DNA of 64,000 bases from an uncultured delta proteobacterium (GTDB lineage: Bacteria > Myxococcota > Myxococcia > Myxococcales > 40CM-4-68-19). The notes beneath the pieces are model-generated. The model searched no databases. It saw only the letters and a program-made list of their open reading frames with translations, and had not been told where the DNA came from. Positions 1 to 8,690 of the stretch are shown here, piece after piece. The translations under genes and the position numbers were made by a program. The number at the start of each line of letters is the position of its first letter. Within the stretch, counting starts at the first letter, position 1. The stretch is taken from NCBI GenBank assembly GCA_903911145.1, contig CAIWCD010000007.1:62001-126000 (forward strand), in the 5' to 3' direction.

Positions 1-929
1 CGAGAGGTCTTGCCGCCGCCGAGGATCTCGCTGAGCACATCGCCCGCGGCCTCATCGTCGGAGAACTGCTTCACGCCGTTCCACACGAGGGAGAAACGCG
101 GCACTTCGGCCACCTTGTCCTCGACGTTCTCGACGACAACCTTGTCGAGCTTCGGCTGCGCCACGTCGGGACGCGCCGGCATCTTGTCGTTGACGATCGG
201 CCCGAAGTACTTCTCGATCAGCGCCTTCGCGGCCGCCGGATCGAAGTCGCCGACGATCGCGAGCGACGCGTTCTGCGGCCCGTACCAGGAGCGGAAGAAG
301 CCCTTGAGGTCGTCGATGCTCGCCGCCTGGATCTCGGGGATGCTGCCGATCACGCACTCGTAATACGGGTGCGGCGACGGGTAGAGCACGTCGCAGAGCT
401 TGAGTTGGCCGACGCCGTACGGCCGGTTCTCGTAGCTCTGGCGCCGCTCATTCGAAACGACATCGCGCTGCACCGACAGCTTCTTCGCGTCGAGGGTGTC
501 GAGGAGGAACGCCATCCGATCGCTCTCGATCCAGAGAGCAGTGCCCAACTCGGGCGCGGAGACGACCTCGAAATAGTTGGTGCGATCGAAGCTCGTCGTC
601 CCGTTTGCCATCGCGCCCGGGATGGTGCCGATCGACTGCAGAACGTTGAACGGCGCAGGCTGCACGTGCTTGCTGCCCGAGAACATCATGTGCTCGAACA
701 GGTGCGCAAAGCCGCTCTTGCCGGGCGTCTGGTTGGCCGCGCCGACGTGGTACCAGATGTTGACCGCGACCTGCGGGAGCCGGTGGTCCTCGCTGAGAAT
801 GACGGTGAGGCCATTCTGGAGTTTGTACTTCTCGAACTTGATCTCGGGGTCCGACGCACGCGCAGGAAGCGCGAGCGAAAGTGCGGCAACGGCCGCAAGG
901 GAAACGAGGCGATTCAAAGGGGCCTCCAT
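1..929 (-). CDS. M16-family zinc metallopeptidase (3' end outside window)
   Basis: Probable periplasmic zinc peptidase of the pitrilysin/insulinase family (M16). From the ATG at 929, 309 codons are visible and the frame runs off the left edge. Residues 1-25 resemble a Sec signal peptide (MEAPLNRLVS, an Ala/Leu core, then ALPARA). The inverted zinc motif HLFEH lies at about residues 76-80. The third zinc ligand is expected in VSNERRQSYE at about residues 158-167, so the visible N-terminal domain looks active. M16 genes of this size often come as tandem catalytic and non-catalytic halves, so a partner may lie to the left. The family assignment is firm; the substrate is unknown. Confidence 0.9.
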   Translation of the reverse strand, partial: MEAPLNRLVSLAAVAALSLALPARASDPEIKFEKYKLQNGLTVILSEDHRLPQVAVNIWYHVGAANQTPGKSGFAHLFEHMMFSGSKHVQPAPFNVLQSIGTIPGAMANGTTSFDRTNYFEVVSAPELGTALWIESDRMAFLLDTLDAKKLSVQRDVVSNERRQSYENRPYGVGQLKLCDVLYPSPHPYYECVIGSIPEIQAASIDDLKGFFRSWYGPQNASLAIVGDFDPAAAKALIEKYFGPIVNDKMPARPDVAQPKLDKVVVENVEDKVAEVPRFSLVWNGVKQFSDDEAAGDVLSEILGGGKTS

Positions 930-967
930 CGATGCTGTGCGGGTGGATAGGACGAGGCGGCGCGCTA

Positions 968-1417
968 TCACGGGGAAAGCGGTGCGGCAAGCCGGCTATT
1001 GCTGTAGGCGGGGTCGGTCGTGACCTCCTGCCCAAGCCAGTCGGGCCTATCGAACGGTTCGTCTTCGGAGGCGAGTTCGATCTCCGCCATCCAGAATTCT
1101 CCTCGAGGGAGATCGAGAAATTGATCGAGTTCCCAGCGGCCGATTCGATAACGAAGTTTCGATAACGACGATTTGCAGAGCGCGAAGAGCGTGGGTCCGT
1201 CCTCGAGGGGAATTGGATATTCCAGCTCGGTGCGCGACATCAGGCCCGGCCCTTTGATCGTCAGTCGCAGCGAGCGGACACCGTCGGGATCAGTCGTCTC
1301 GCGCACCCGCACCGACGGCTTCGAGGAGAGATAGCCTTGTCGCAACGCGAACGGCGCGGGCAGCACAGGCAGCCGCTCACGCAGCACGAGAAATTTCCGC
1401 TCGATCTCGATCGCCAT
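968..1417 (-). CDS. CYTH-domain protein (triphosphate tunnel metalloenzyme)
   Basis: A 149-residue CYTH protein, the family of bacterial triphosphatases and class IV adenylate cyclases that bind triphosphates and Mg2+ in a beta tunnel. It opens with MAIEIERKFLV, the family ExExK signature. Basic and acidic tunnel-strand residues follow (RVRET, RLTIKG, RTELEY), and it ends with the usual YSNSRLA. I chose the ATG at 1417 because the signature follows directly; the frame stays open upstream to an ATG at 1477, which would add a 20-residue Arg/Ser-rich extension. It lies 10 bp after the hydrolase gene on the same strand and may be co-transcribed. An inorganic or organic triphosphatase is likelier than a cyclase, but the sequence does not settle it. 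Confidence 0.88.
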   Translation of the reverse strand: MAIEIERKFLVLRERLPVLPAPFALRQGYLSSKPSVRVRETTDPDGVRSLRLTIKGPGLMSRTELEYPIPLEDGPTLFALCKSSLSKLRYRIGRWELDQFLDLPRGEFWMAEIELASEDEPFDRPDWLGQEVTTDPAYSNSRLAAPLSP

Positions 1418-1427
1418 TGGTTGCTTT

Positions 1428-2060
1428 CTACAACTGATGCTTCGCGACGAACGCTCGCAGATCCTTGAGCTCGTCATCGCAGATCTCGTGGCCCATCGAG
1501 TAGGTGTGCCAGTCGACCGAGCAGCCGCTCTCCTCGAGCGTTGCGCGCGTGGTCTGCCCGTAGACGATGGGGAGGATCTCGTCGCGCGTGCCGTGTGCTG
1601 CGAAGATCGGCAGGCGCGCGAGCGTTTCGCGGGGAGCCCGCTGCGCGAGCGGAATCATCGGCGGGACGGCCGACAGCGAGATCACCGCGCGCGCGAGGTC
1701 GGGTCGCAGCAGCGCAAGCGAGAGCGCCACGCCGCCTCCCTGCGAGAAGCCGAGCAGGATCGGCGCCCGCCCATCCCGCTTCGCAATCGCCGCGACCGCC
1801 TCCGTCGCTGTCGTCACCGCTTCGGCGACGTCATCGGGATTGAAGTCGATGCCCTCTCCGCGCGGCACCAGCGGATACCAGGCATATCCGCCCCACGGCA
1901 GTGGCAGCGGCGCGCGGATCCCGACGCAGGCGAGGCGCGGATCGATCGCCGCACCGAGCGAGATCAGATCGTCTTCACTCGCGCCGTACCCGTGGAGCAT
2001 CACCAGAGTGCCGGTGGCGGGAAGCTGCTGTGCCGCGCGCTCGATTGTGTAGAGGGCCAT
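1428..2060 (-). CDS. Phospholipase/carboxylesterase-family alpha/beta hydrolase
   Basis: A 210-residue single-domain alpha/beta hydrolase of the phospholipase/carboxylesterase (YpfH/acyl-thioesterase-like) family, cytoplasmic with no signal peptide. The nucleophile elbow is GFSQGG, the acid is in HGTRDEILP, and the base is in SMGHEI near the C-terminus, so the Ser-Asp-His triad is complete. The oxyanion strand is VMLHGYGA. The ATG at 2060 (MALYTIERAAQ) fits the family start; an ATG 24 bp upstream is possible. The CYTH gene follows on the same strand. The substrate cannot be read from the sequence. Confidence 0.88.
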   Translation of the reverse strand: MALYTIERAAQQLPATGTLVMLHGYGASEDDLISLGAAIDPRLACVGIRAPLPLPWGGYAWYPLVPRGEGIDFNPDDVAEAVTTATEAVAAIAKRDGRAPILLGFSQGGGVALSLALLRPDLARAVISLSAVPPMIPLAQRAPRETLARLPIFAAHGTRDEILPIVYGQTTRATLEESGCSVDWHTYSMGHEICDDELKDLRAFVAKHQL

Positions 2061-2161
2061 GGCGCGTCTTCTACTCTGCTTCACGTCGCCGCTGCTTGCC
2101 GCAACTGCTGGCGCGAGCGCACTTGCGGGTGTTACACCGACGCTCTCTGACCGAGGGAAAC

Positions 2162-2479
2162 ATGCACAAGCCCGGAAGCGAAGAAGAAGAGTATTTCGCC
2201 CGCGAGAACGCGGAGAAGATGCGCAAGCTGGCCGCGGAGCAGCGCGCGCACCTCGCGGAGAGCGAGAAGGCGAAGCTGCGCCAACTGCACCACAAGCGCT
2301 GCCCGAGCTGCGGGATGGAGCTGCACGACGTCACGTATCGCAACGTGAAGATCGAGCGCTGCTTCGCCTGCAACGGCACGTTCCTCTCGTCAGGCGAGTT
2401 CGAGAAGCTTGCGAAGGCGGAGCCCAAGGGCGTGATGAGCGATGTGCTGCGGCTGTTTGAGCATAAGCACACTCCGTAG
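2162..2479 (+). CDS. Zinc-ribbon protein of the zf-TFIIB family
   Basis: A small soluble protein of 105 residues. The N-terminal half is a highly charged helix, probably coiled coil (EEEEYFARENAEKMRKLAAE). The C-terminal half is a zinc ribbon with paired cysteines CPSCG and CFACN about 20 residues apart, followed by the GEFEKL acidic tail typical of the bacterial zf-TFIIB-like family. The ATG at 2162 is preceded by GAGGGAAAC. Its role is unknown; members are often assumed to bind nucleic acid or act as small metal-binding adaptors. It runs divergently from the hydrolase and convergently with serC, with repeat element E in the gap. Confidence 0.8.
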   Translation: MHKPGSEEEEYFARENAEKMRKLAAEQRAHLAESEKAKLRQLHHKRCPSCGMELHDVTYRNVKIERCFACNGTFLSSGEFEKLAKAEPKGVMSDVLRLFEHKHTP

Positions 2480-2484
2480 GGAGC

Positions 2485-2617
2485 GCTGCGGAGCATCGCT
2501 GGTCGCGGCCGTGCTCAAACATGCATGCGCGGCCGACGTTAAGAGCGCGCTCCGATCGAAGTTGGGAGGGGCCGCTCCTGAACTGCGCGCGGCCGCGACC
2601 AGCGGCTGCTCCACAGC
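2485..2617. repeat. Element E: palindromic intergenic repeat, family 2
   Basis: This non-coding element fills the gap between the convergent zinc-ribbon gene and serC, beginning 6 bp after the former's stop. Arms at 2485-2511 and 2590-2617 are reverse complements except for one bulged base and two mismatches. The 78-bp interior starts with TGCTCAAACATGCAT and ends with CCTGAACTGCGCG. These inner boundaries recur, inverted, in element F (55727-55853), while the arms do not. It could act as a bidirectional transcript end, but no U-tract follows. Confidence 0.75.
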
Positions 2618-2651
2618 TTAGACAAGTCGGAAAGAGGAGCTTCGAGATCGG

Positions 2652-3770
2652 CTAGCCGTTCCTCTTCGCGAAGTCGTGCATGAAGGTTGCGAGAGACTCG
2701 GCCCACTCGAGGAGGACGGCGTTGTAGAGCGAGACGCGGATGCCGCCGAGGGCGCGGTGGCCCTTGAGGCCGACCATCCCGGCCTTCTTCGCTTCGGAGA
2801 CGAATTTCTCTTCGAGCGCTTCGCTGCCGAGACGGAAGACGATGTTCATCATCGAGCGCGACGACTGTTCCACGGGGCAGCTATAGAAGCCGCCGGACGC
2901 AGAGATCGCGCTGTAGATGGCGCCGGCCTTGGCGCGATTGACCTTCTCGATCGCGGTGAGTCCGCCCTGCTCTTTCAGCCACGAGAGCACGTTGCGCATC
3001 AGGTAGATGCCGAACGTGGGCGGCGTGTTGTAGAGCGAGTTCGCCTCGGCGTGCGTGCGGTACTGGAAGATCTTCGGGATGTCGCGCCGGCCGCTCTCGA
3101 CGAGATCCTTCTTGATCACCACCACGGTCACGCCGCTCGGCCCGATGTTCTTCTGCGCGCCCGCGTAGATGAGTCCGAATTGGCTGACGTTGATCGGCCG
3201 CCAGAGAAAGTCGCTCGACATGTCGGCGACGAGCGGCGCGTGCGCGGTCGGGAAAGCCGCGCCAGGAGAGGACGCGAACTGCACGCCGTGGATTGTCTCG
3301 TTGGTCGTGAGGTGCACGTAGCTCGCGCCGACGTCGTTGAGTTCGGTCGGCGTGCGCGTGTAGCTCTTCTCCTTGCCATCGCCGGTGCCGGTCGTCGCCG
3401 AGACGTACGCTTCGCCGCCGAGCATCGCCGCGACGCTCTTCGCTTCGGCCACGGCCTTCTCGCCCCAGGCGCCGCTGAGCGCATACGCAGCCTTGCCTGT
3501 GCGCGGGAGCAGATTCATCGGAACAACCGCGAACTGCTGCGAGGCCCCGCCGGTCTGGAACAATATGTTGTACTCAACAGGTATATTCAAAAGCTCTCGC
3601 AGGAGCGCGAGCGCCTCCTCGTGAACCGCGTCGTACTCGCGACCGCGGTGGCTGTGCTCCATCACCGACATGCCCGAGCCCTGGAAATCGAGCAGCTCGG
3701 CCTGCGCGCGCTCGAGTGCGGTGAGAGGAAGAGCGGCGGGTCCGGCATTGAAGTTCATCACGCGAGCCAT
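2652..3770 (-). CDS. serC: Phosphoserine aminotransferase
   Basis: PLP-dependent enzyme converting 3-phosphohydroxypyruvate to O-phospho-L-serine in serine biosynthesis (it also acts in pyridoxal phosphate synthesis in some bacteria). The 372 residues match the usual family length. It opens with the hallmark FNAGPAALP, has SVMEHSHRG and [10 protein letters not shown] for cofactor and substrate phosphate binding, and the Schiff-base lysine is K207 in [13 protein letters not shown]. The ATG at 3770 is preceded on the minus strand by GGAGGCACCCG. serA and serB are not in the window. It faces the divergent cupin gene across about 70 bp. Confidence 0.97.
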   Translation of the reverse strand: MARVMNFNAGPAALPLTALERAQAELLDFQGSGMSVMEHSHRGREYDAVHEEALALLRELLNIPVEYNILFQTGGASQQFAVVPMNLLPRTGKAAYALSGAWGEKAVAEAKSVAAMLGGEAYVSATTGTGDGKEKSYTRTPTELNDVGASYVHLTTNETIHGVQFASSPGAAFPTAHAPLVADMSSDFLWRPINVSQFGLIYAGAQKNIGPSGVTVVVIKKDLVESGRRDIPKIFQYRTHAEANSLYNTPPTFGIYLMRNVLSWLKEQGGLTAIEKVNRAKAGAIYSAISASGGFYSCPVEQSSRSMMNIVFRLGSEALEEKFVSEAKKAGMVGLKGHRALGGIRVSLYNAVLLEWAESLATFMHDFAKRNG

Positions 3771-3842
3771 CGGGTGCCTCCGTTGAAGCGTGCTCGCTTA
3801 TCATGCGCGCCCATTTCAACCGTAGTGCGGCGGAGACAAGCG

Positions 3843-4307
3843 ATGGCCAAAATCGATCTCGCGGCAGTCCCTGAGCAGCGCGGCGCGCGATATCCCGCGC
3901 CTTACGATGCGCCCTGCAAAGAGCGGCGCGTGCGGCGACTCGGCGATGCGGCGGGTCTGACGCGGCTCGGAGCGAGTCACATTCGTCTGCCGCCCGGAGC
4001 CTGGTCGAGCCAGCGCCATTGGCACTCGCACGAAGATGAATTCATCGTCGTGCTCGAGGGAGAAGTCGTGCTGGTGACAGACGCGGGAGAGGAGATCCTG
4101 CGCGCGGGCGATTGCGCAGCATTCAAAGCGGGCGTGCGCGATGGACACTGCGCGCAGAACCGAAGCGCTCGAGACGCGGTGCTGCTCGCCTTGAGCAACC
4201 ACAGCGACGAGGACTTCGGTGAGTACTCAGACATCGACCTGAAGTTCACCCCGCAGCCGCACGGCGCTCCCGGCGAGTTTCTGCGCAAGGATGGATCGCG
4301 CGCCTAG
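3843..4307 (+). CDS. Cupin-domain protein
   Basis: A 154-residue single cupin. The first conserved cupin motif is HWHSHEDEFIVVLEGEVVLV (His, His and Glu metal ligands), the second is AGDCAAFKAGVRDGH. It begins MAKIDLAAVP with no signal peptide, so it should be cytoplasmic. The long C-terminal part after the barrel (SDIDLKFTPQPHG) resembles proteins annotated as cupins near sugar or transcriptional functions, but nothing specifies a substrate. It ends 4 bp before the convergent cytochrome gene. Could be a small dioxygenase, isomerase or binding protein. Confidence 0.85.
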   Translation: MAKIDLAAVPEQRGARYPAPYDAPCKERRVRRLGDAAGLTRLGASHIRLPPGAWSSQRHWHSHEDEFIVVLEGEVVLVTDAGEEILRAGDCAAFKAGVRDGHCAQNRSARDAVLLALSNHSDEDFGEYSDIDLKFTPQPHGAPGEFLRKDGSRA

Positions 4308-4311
4308 CGCG

Positions 4312-5556
4312 TCACCGGCCTGCGGCCTGCTCCTGCGCGCGCTTGCCGAGCAGCCGCACGTAGTCGGCGAGCGGCTGGTAATCGCTCTCGGCGATCACGC
4401 CGTTCCAACGCGGCATCGGCGTCCCGGGCTTCTGTTTGGGCGCATCGCGAATCCAGGCGATCAGCTCCTCGTCGTGCGCGTATTTCGCGCCCGCGCCGCG
4501 CAGGTCGTAGGTCCCGAGCCCGGAGTCGCCGTGGCAGCTCCCGCAGGCGTAGGTTCTGTACGCACGCTCACCCGCGCTGGCATTGGTCGCGAGCTGCGGC
4601 GCGTCTTCGCGCACGACGCGATTCGAGATTGCCGGCACGGAGCGAAGGTAGGCGAAGAGTGCGTCGGACCAGTCGTCGCTCAGGTTCGGATAGCGAGGCA
4701 TCGGCGCTCGCACCGGCCGGTGATCGGGACGAAAGCCATCCTGCAGCGCGCGCCGGAAGTCGCTCTCGCTCCAGCGTCCGAGCCCCGTCTCGGCATCGGG
4801 CGTGAGATTGGCCGTCGAGATGATGCGCTGGTTGATGTCCGGCATCGCGTTGCCACCGCCGAAGAAGCCCGCGCTCAACTCCGGCTTGAGCTCGTTGTTC
4901 GACGAGAAGTCCTTCGAGTGGCAGGCGAAGCAGCCGAGCACGCCGGTCGCGAGGTAGTGACCAAAAGCGACCTTGTCGTCCGCGAGTTTCGGCGTGGCGA
5001 TCGGCCCCGTCGGCAAAGGCAGCGGCTTCATCACCAGGCGAAAGAGCAGCTTCGCCAGAAGCGTCGGCTGGCCTGCGGGCTGGCGCCCCTTGCGCGCAGC
5101 AAGTTCGGGCGCGTCCGAACGCAGATAGGCAATGATCGACGCGAGATCCTCGTCCGAGATGTTCGGCAACTTCACCATCCAGGGCGGCGAGTAGTGACTG
5201 TCGCGATGAATGCCGGTGCGGATGATCACCGCGAGCTCGCCGTCGCTCCACGAGCCGATCCCGTCCACCGGATCGCGCGTGATGTTCTGCGACCAGGCGC
5301 GCCCGAACTGCCGCGGCAGGTCGGTGATCTCGCGCCCGCTGAACACCTGCGTCGCGGGATCGCGATGGCACTCCGCGCAGAGCATCCCCGAGAGCAGGCG
5401 GCCGTGCTCAACGCGCGATGGAGTCACCTCGACGTGGAGCTCGAGTTTCGGCACCGCGTAGTGGGGAACGCCGCTCGCGCCAACGAGGGCAAGACTTACG
5501 CCGACCGCCACCAGCGCGGCCGCGACGACTCCGCCGATCAGTTTCAATGCACGCAT
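4312..5556 (-). CDS. Membrane-anchored tri-heme cytochrome c
   Basis: A 414-residue c-type cytochrome with three heme-attachment motifs: CAECH at residues 60-64, CFACH near the middle and CGSCH in the C-terminal third. Residues 3-28 form one hydrophobic segment (signal anchor), placing the heme domains in the periplasm. Three cytochrome c domains in about 400 residues is the layout of the cytochrome subunit of membrane alcohol, gluconate or sorbitol dehydrogenases, but no dehydrogenase subunit is adjacent, so its electron donor is unknown. Repeated SDEDLASIIAYLR-like segments after each heme site are typical of these domains. The MMPL gene lies about 60 bp upstream on the same strand. Confidence 0.9.
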   Translation of the reverse strand: MRALKLIGGVVAAALVAVGVSLALVGASGVPHYAVPKLELHVEVTPSRVEHGRLLSGMLCAECHRDPATQVFSGREITDLPRQFGRAWSQNITRDPVDGIGSWSDGELAVIIRTGIHRDSHYSPPWMVKLPNISDEDLASIIAYLRSDAPELAARKGRQPAGQPTLLAKLLFRLVMKPLPLPTGPIATPKLADDKVAFGHYLATGVLGCFACHSKDFSSNNELKPELSAGFFGGGNAMPDINQRIISTANLTPDAETGLGRWSESDFRRALQDGFRPDHRPVRAPMPRYPNLSDDWSDALFAYLRSVPAISNRVVREDAPQLATNASAGERAYRTYACGSCHGDSGLGTYDLRGAGAKYAHDEELIAWIRDAPKQKPGTPMPRWNGVIAESDYQPLADYVRLLGKRAQEQAAGR

Positions 5557-5619
5557 TTCCCCTCCGGAGAAATGGTTTGTACACCAACGATCTACGGGCC
5601 GGAGCGAAGAACTGCGGGA

Positions 5620-7836
5620 CTATCTTCGCTTCTCAAACAGCTTCGCGAGCGGCTTCGGACACCACCAGTTCCATCGGCCCATCAGGTCCATCGCAGCCGG
5701 CACGATGAGCAGGCGCACCAGCGTCGCATCGAGTGCAACTGCGAGCGCCATTCCGAAACCCATCGCCTTCATCAGCACGACCTGGGCGGTCGAGAAGGCG
5801 AGGAAGACGACGACCATGATCATCGCGGCACTGCTGATGAGACGACCGCTGCGCGCCATTCCTGCTGCGACCGCCTGCGCGTTGTCGCCGGTTGCTTGCC
5901 ACTCCTCCTGCATGCGCGAGAGCAGAAGCACCTCGTAGTCCATCGAGAGGCCGAAGACGGCGCAGAAGAGCAGCACGGGCAGAGTCGGTTCGGTGAGCGC
6001 AGGAACAAAGCGCAGGAGCGAGTGACCGTGGCCCTCCTGAAAGACGAAGACGAGCGCACCGAATGACGCGGCGATCGAGAGCAGATTCATCAGCACTGCC
6101 TTGATCGGCAGCAGCACCGAACCGAGCGCGAAGAAGAGAATCAAGAGCGTTGCGCTGATGACGAGCGCGAGGGCCTGCAGCGCGTGCTGCTCGATGAACG
6201 CGAGCACATCGACATCGAGCGCGGTCTGTCCGCCGAGCACGAGTTCGCCATCGGCGGGCGCGGGCAATCGCTGGATCGCGCGCACGAGAGCGCGAGCAGC
6301 ATTGCTCTGCGGCGCCTCATTCGTCACCACGTTGAGGAGCACCGCACGCTTTCCCACGCTCGACTTCCACGCAAAGAGCAGCGACGGCGCGAGATCCTTC
6401 TCGGGCGTCTGCGCCATCGCGATCACGTCATCGCGATCGAGCGTCGCATCGACATCGACGATGCTCTCCACGCGCACGACGCCAGGCAGTTTCTGGATCG
6501 CCTGCGAGAGATCAAAGAGAGGCCCGGCACGCGCCGGCGTGAAGCCTGGCGCGGTCGGGAAGAGCGCGACGACCTGGATGCGCGTCGCCGCCTGCAGCGG
6601 GAAATAGGTGTGCAACTCCTCGTAGCCGCGGCGCGCTTCGGTGCCCGCGGGCAGCACGGTCACATCGGCGGTGGCGAGATCGATGCGGAAGAACGGCGTG
6701 CCGAGCGCGACCAGCGAGAGCACAGCGGGCACGAGCACAACGAGCGGCCGACGCATCACCTTCGCCGCCACGCCGCGCCAGAACGCCTCGTCGCCGCCCG
6801 GCTTCCAGTGCAGCCACGAGAGATTTCCCGCATCGATGCGATCGCCGAGAACCGCCAGCAGCGCGGGCAGCAGCGTCAGCGACGCGAGCACCGCGAGGAA
6901 GACGACGAACGCGCCGCCGATGCCCATCGCCGAGAGATAGCTGTGCGGGAAGCAGAGGAGACCCGAGAGCCCGACGAAGACGGCGAGCCCGGAGAAGAGC
7001 ACCGCGCGGCCTGCGGTGGCGATGCCGCGCGCGATCGCGTCCTCGTTGGAAAGCCCTGCGGCCCGCTCGTCGCGCACGCGGCTGACGATGAAGAGCGAGT
7101 AGTCGATCGCGACGCCGAGGCCGATGAGCGAGACGACATTGATCGTGTACTGGGCCATGTCGGTGAAGTGGCTCAAGGCCGTGACCATGGCGACGCCGCC
7201 GACCACCGCGACTCCGCCGACGAGCACCGGCAAGGTCGCCGCGACGATCGAGCCGAAGACCGCGATGAGCACGAGCAGCGCGAGAGGAAGAGAGAAGATC
7301 TCGGCGCGGATCAGATCGTGCTCGAGCAGCCGATCGAGGTCCCGCTTGAAGGCGAGATAGCCCGTGAAGGTCGGCTTGAGCAGGCCTGGCTTGAACTCGC
7401 CGCGAATCTCCTCGGAGATGAGGCCAACCTCGCGCAGCGTGCCCTTCACGGCGATGAGCGCGAGCGCGTGCGTCTGATCGGCGGAGATGAACGCGTCGCT
7501 GTAAGGATGCGGCAGATCGACGGGCGAGATGACTTGCTGCACGCGCGGGTCGGCGCGGAACCCGTCGAGCTGTTCATGCAGCGCGCGATCAAAGCGAGGA
7601 TCGCTCGCGAGCACGCCGTCCGCGTGAAGAACCAGCGTGAACGAGGCCTGGCCTGGCTGTCCGAGATCGTGCTCGATCAACTCCTGCGCGCGCGTCCAGC
7701 CGATCCCATCGATCGTCGGCGTCGTGAGCGGGCCTCCGCGCACGAGCATCGCAAGGCTCACGACGAGCATCGCGCCGCTCGCGATCAGCACGGGCTTCGG
7801 TCTGCGCGCAATCGCGCGTCCCCAGTTGCTCAACAT
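5620..7836 (-). CDS. MMPL/RND-superfamily transporter
   Basis: A 738-residue inner-membrane exporter of the MMPL family. The pattern is one N-terminal TM helix, a large periplasmic loop, five to six TM helices, then the same again (second loop about residues 400-540). The family signature GVAIDYSLFIVSRVRDE is in the first membrane half and GLSMDYEVLLLSRMQEE in the second; both retain the aspartate of the proton relay. The ATG at 7836 (MLSNWGRAIARRPK) is preceded by GAGGAG; longer starts would add an implausible basic tail. Relatives export lipids or hydrophobic molecules. No membrane-fusion partner is nearby. Confidence 0.92.
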   Translation of the reverse strand: MLSNWGRAIARRPKPVLIASGAMLVVSLAMLVRGGPLTTPTIDGIGWTRAQELIEHDLGQPGQASFTLVLHADGVLASDPRFDRALHEQLDGFRADPRVQQVISPVDLPHPYSDAFISADQTHALALIAVKGTLREVGLISEEIRGEFKPGLLKPTFTGYLAFKRDLDRLLEHDLIRAEIFSLPLALLVLIAVFGSIVAATLPVLVGGVAVVGGVAMVTALSHFTDMAQYTINVVSLIGLGVAIDYSLFIVSRVRDERAAGLSNEDAIARGIATAGRAVLFSGLAVFVGLSGLLCFPHSYLSAMGIGGAFVVFLAVLASLTLLPALLAVLGDRIDAGNLSWLHWKPGGDEAFWRGVAAKVMRRPLVVLVPAVLSLVALGTPFFRIDLATADVTVLPAGTEARRGYEELHTYFPLQAATRIQVVALFPTAPGFTPARAGPLFDLSQAIQKLPGVVRVESIVDVDATLDRDDVIAMAQTPEKDLAPSLLFAWKSSVGKRAVLLNVVTNEAPQSNAARALVRAIQRLPAPADGELVLGGQTALDVDVLAFIEQHALQALALVISATLLILFFALGSVLLPIKAVLMNLLSIAASFGALVFVFQEGHGHSLLRFVPALTEPTLPVLLFCAVFGLSMDYEVLLLSRMQEEWQATGDNAQAVAAGMARSGRLISSAAMIMVVVFLAFSTAQVVLMKAMGFGMALAVALDATLVRLLIVPAAMDLMGRWNWWCPKPLAKLFEKRR

Positions 7837-7985
7837 CGTGTTGCTCCTCACGGACCCACTGCGCTGGCTGGTGAACTTGAATCGCGCACCCTCGCGCACT
7901 TTCGCTCGAGCGGCCCCGGCTCACTTGTGCCACGTTCGCGCATCGCCCGTGCCCAAACTCTGCAGAGAGAGAGAGAAGAGTCACC

Positions 7986-8639
7986 ATGATGAAGCCGCGC
8001 CGCGCTGCCGTCCTCGCACTCGTGCTGATCTCGCTGCAGTTCACGACCACTGGCTGCATCGGGCGCTTCGCGCTCACCCGCAATCTCTACAAAGCCAACC
8101 TCTCGATCAACGAGAAGTGGCTGCGCGCGATCGCCACGTTCGCGATGATCGTCGTGCCCGTCTACGGCGTCACGCTGCTCATTGATGGAGGCGTGCTCAA
8201 CACGATCGAATTCTGGGGCGGGAAGAATCCTGTCGATGGCGAATCGATCGATCGGCAGACCCCGACGACACCAACCGCGACCGCGCCCAGTGCGGCCCGG
8301 AGAGATTCGAGTGCAGGGCATCCGACGGAGTTCGCGCTCACCGACGAGGGAAGTACGTTGCGCGTAACGCTCTCGGCTCAGGGAGACCCAGCGCGCAGGA
8401 TGATGCTCACGATGCGCGGAGAGAATGCCGAACTGCGCAGTGACGATGGCGCGCTGATCGCATCACTGGGTGTGAACGATGACGGCAGCGCGCAGGTGCG
8501 AGATGCAACGGGAGCGGTGCTCGACGAGAAGAGTGCGGCGCAGAGAGGATCGCTTGTGGCCGCGCTGAGAGCGGGCGGGAGCCCGTTTGCGCAGACGATC
8601 GAGCTGCAGCGCGGGCCGATGCTCGCGCGAGCGCGATAA
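7986..8639 (+). CDS. DUF3332-family lipoprotein
   Basis: A 217-residue predicted lipoprotein. The N-terminus has a basic start, hydrophobic core and the lipobox TTTGC (ISLQFTTTGCIGRFALT), so Cys22 should be lipidated. The segment to about residue 85, including IGRFALTRNLY, a second hydrophobic stretch (FAMIVVPVYGVTLLID) and NTIEFWGGKNPVD, matches the DUF3332 pattern as I know it. The remainder is a Thr/Ser/Ala-rich linker and a beta-rich tail. The function of the family is unknown. The start MMKPRRAA follows a purine-rich GAGAGAGAGAAGAG tract. It runs divergently from the MMPL gene. Confidence 0.75.
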   Translation: MMKPRRAAVLALVLISLQFTTTGCIGRFALTRNLYKANLSINEKWLRAIATFAMIVVPVYGVTLLIDGGVLNTIEFWGGKNPVDGESIDRQTPTTPTATAPSAARRDSSAGHPTEFALTDEGSTLRVTLSAQGDPARRMMLTMRGENAELRSDDGALIASLGVNDDGSAQVRDATGAVLDEKSAAQRGSLVAALRAGGSPFAQTIELQRGPMLARAR

Positions 8640-8690
8640 ATTGAAGCGGTAGCGCAGAACTGTGCGGCGAGCGGCGAAGGAGAGCACGCG

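Noticed and set aside
4291-7989. Long plus-strand open frames opposite the cytochrome and MMPL genes
   Set aside because: They are antisense shadows produced by high GC content; their translations are Arg/His-rich and without domains, while the minus strand has clear families.
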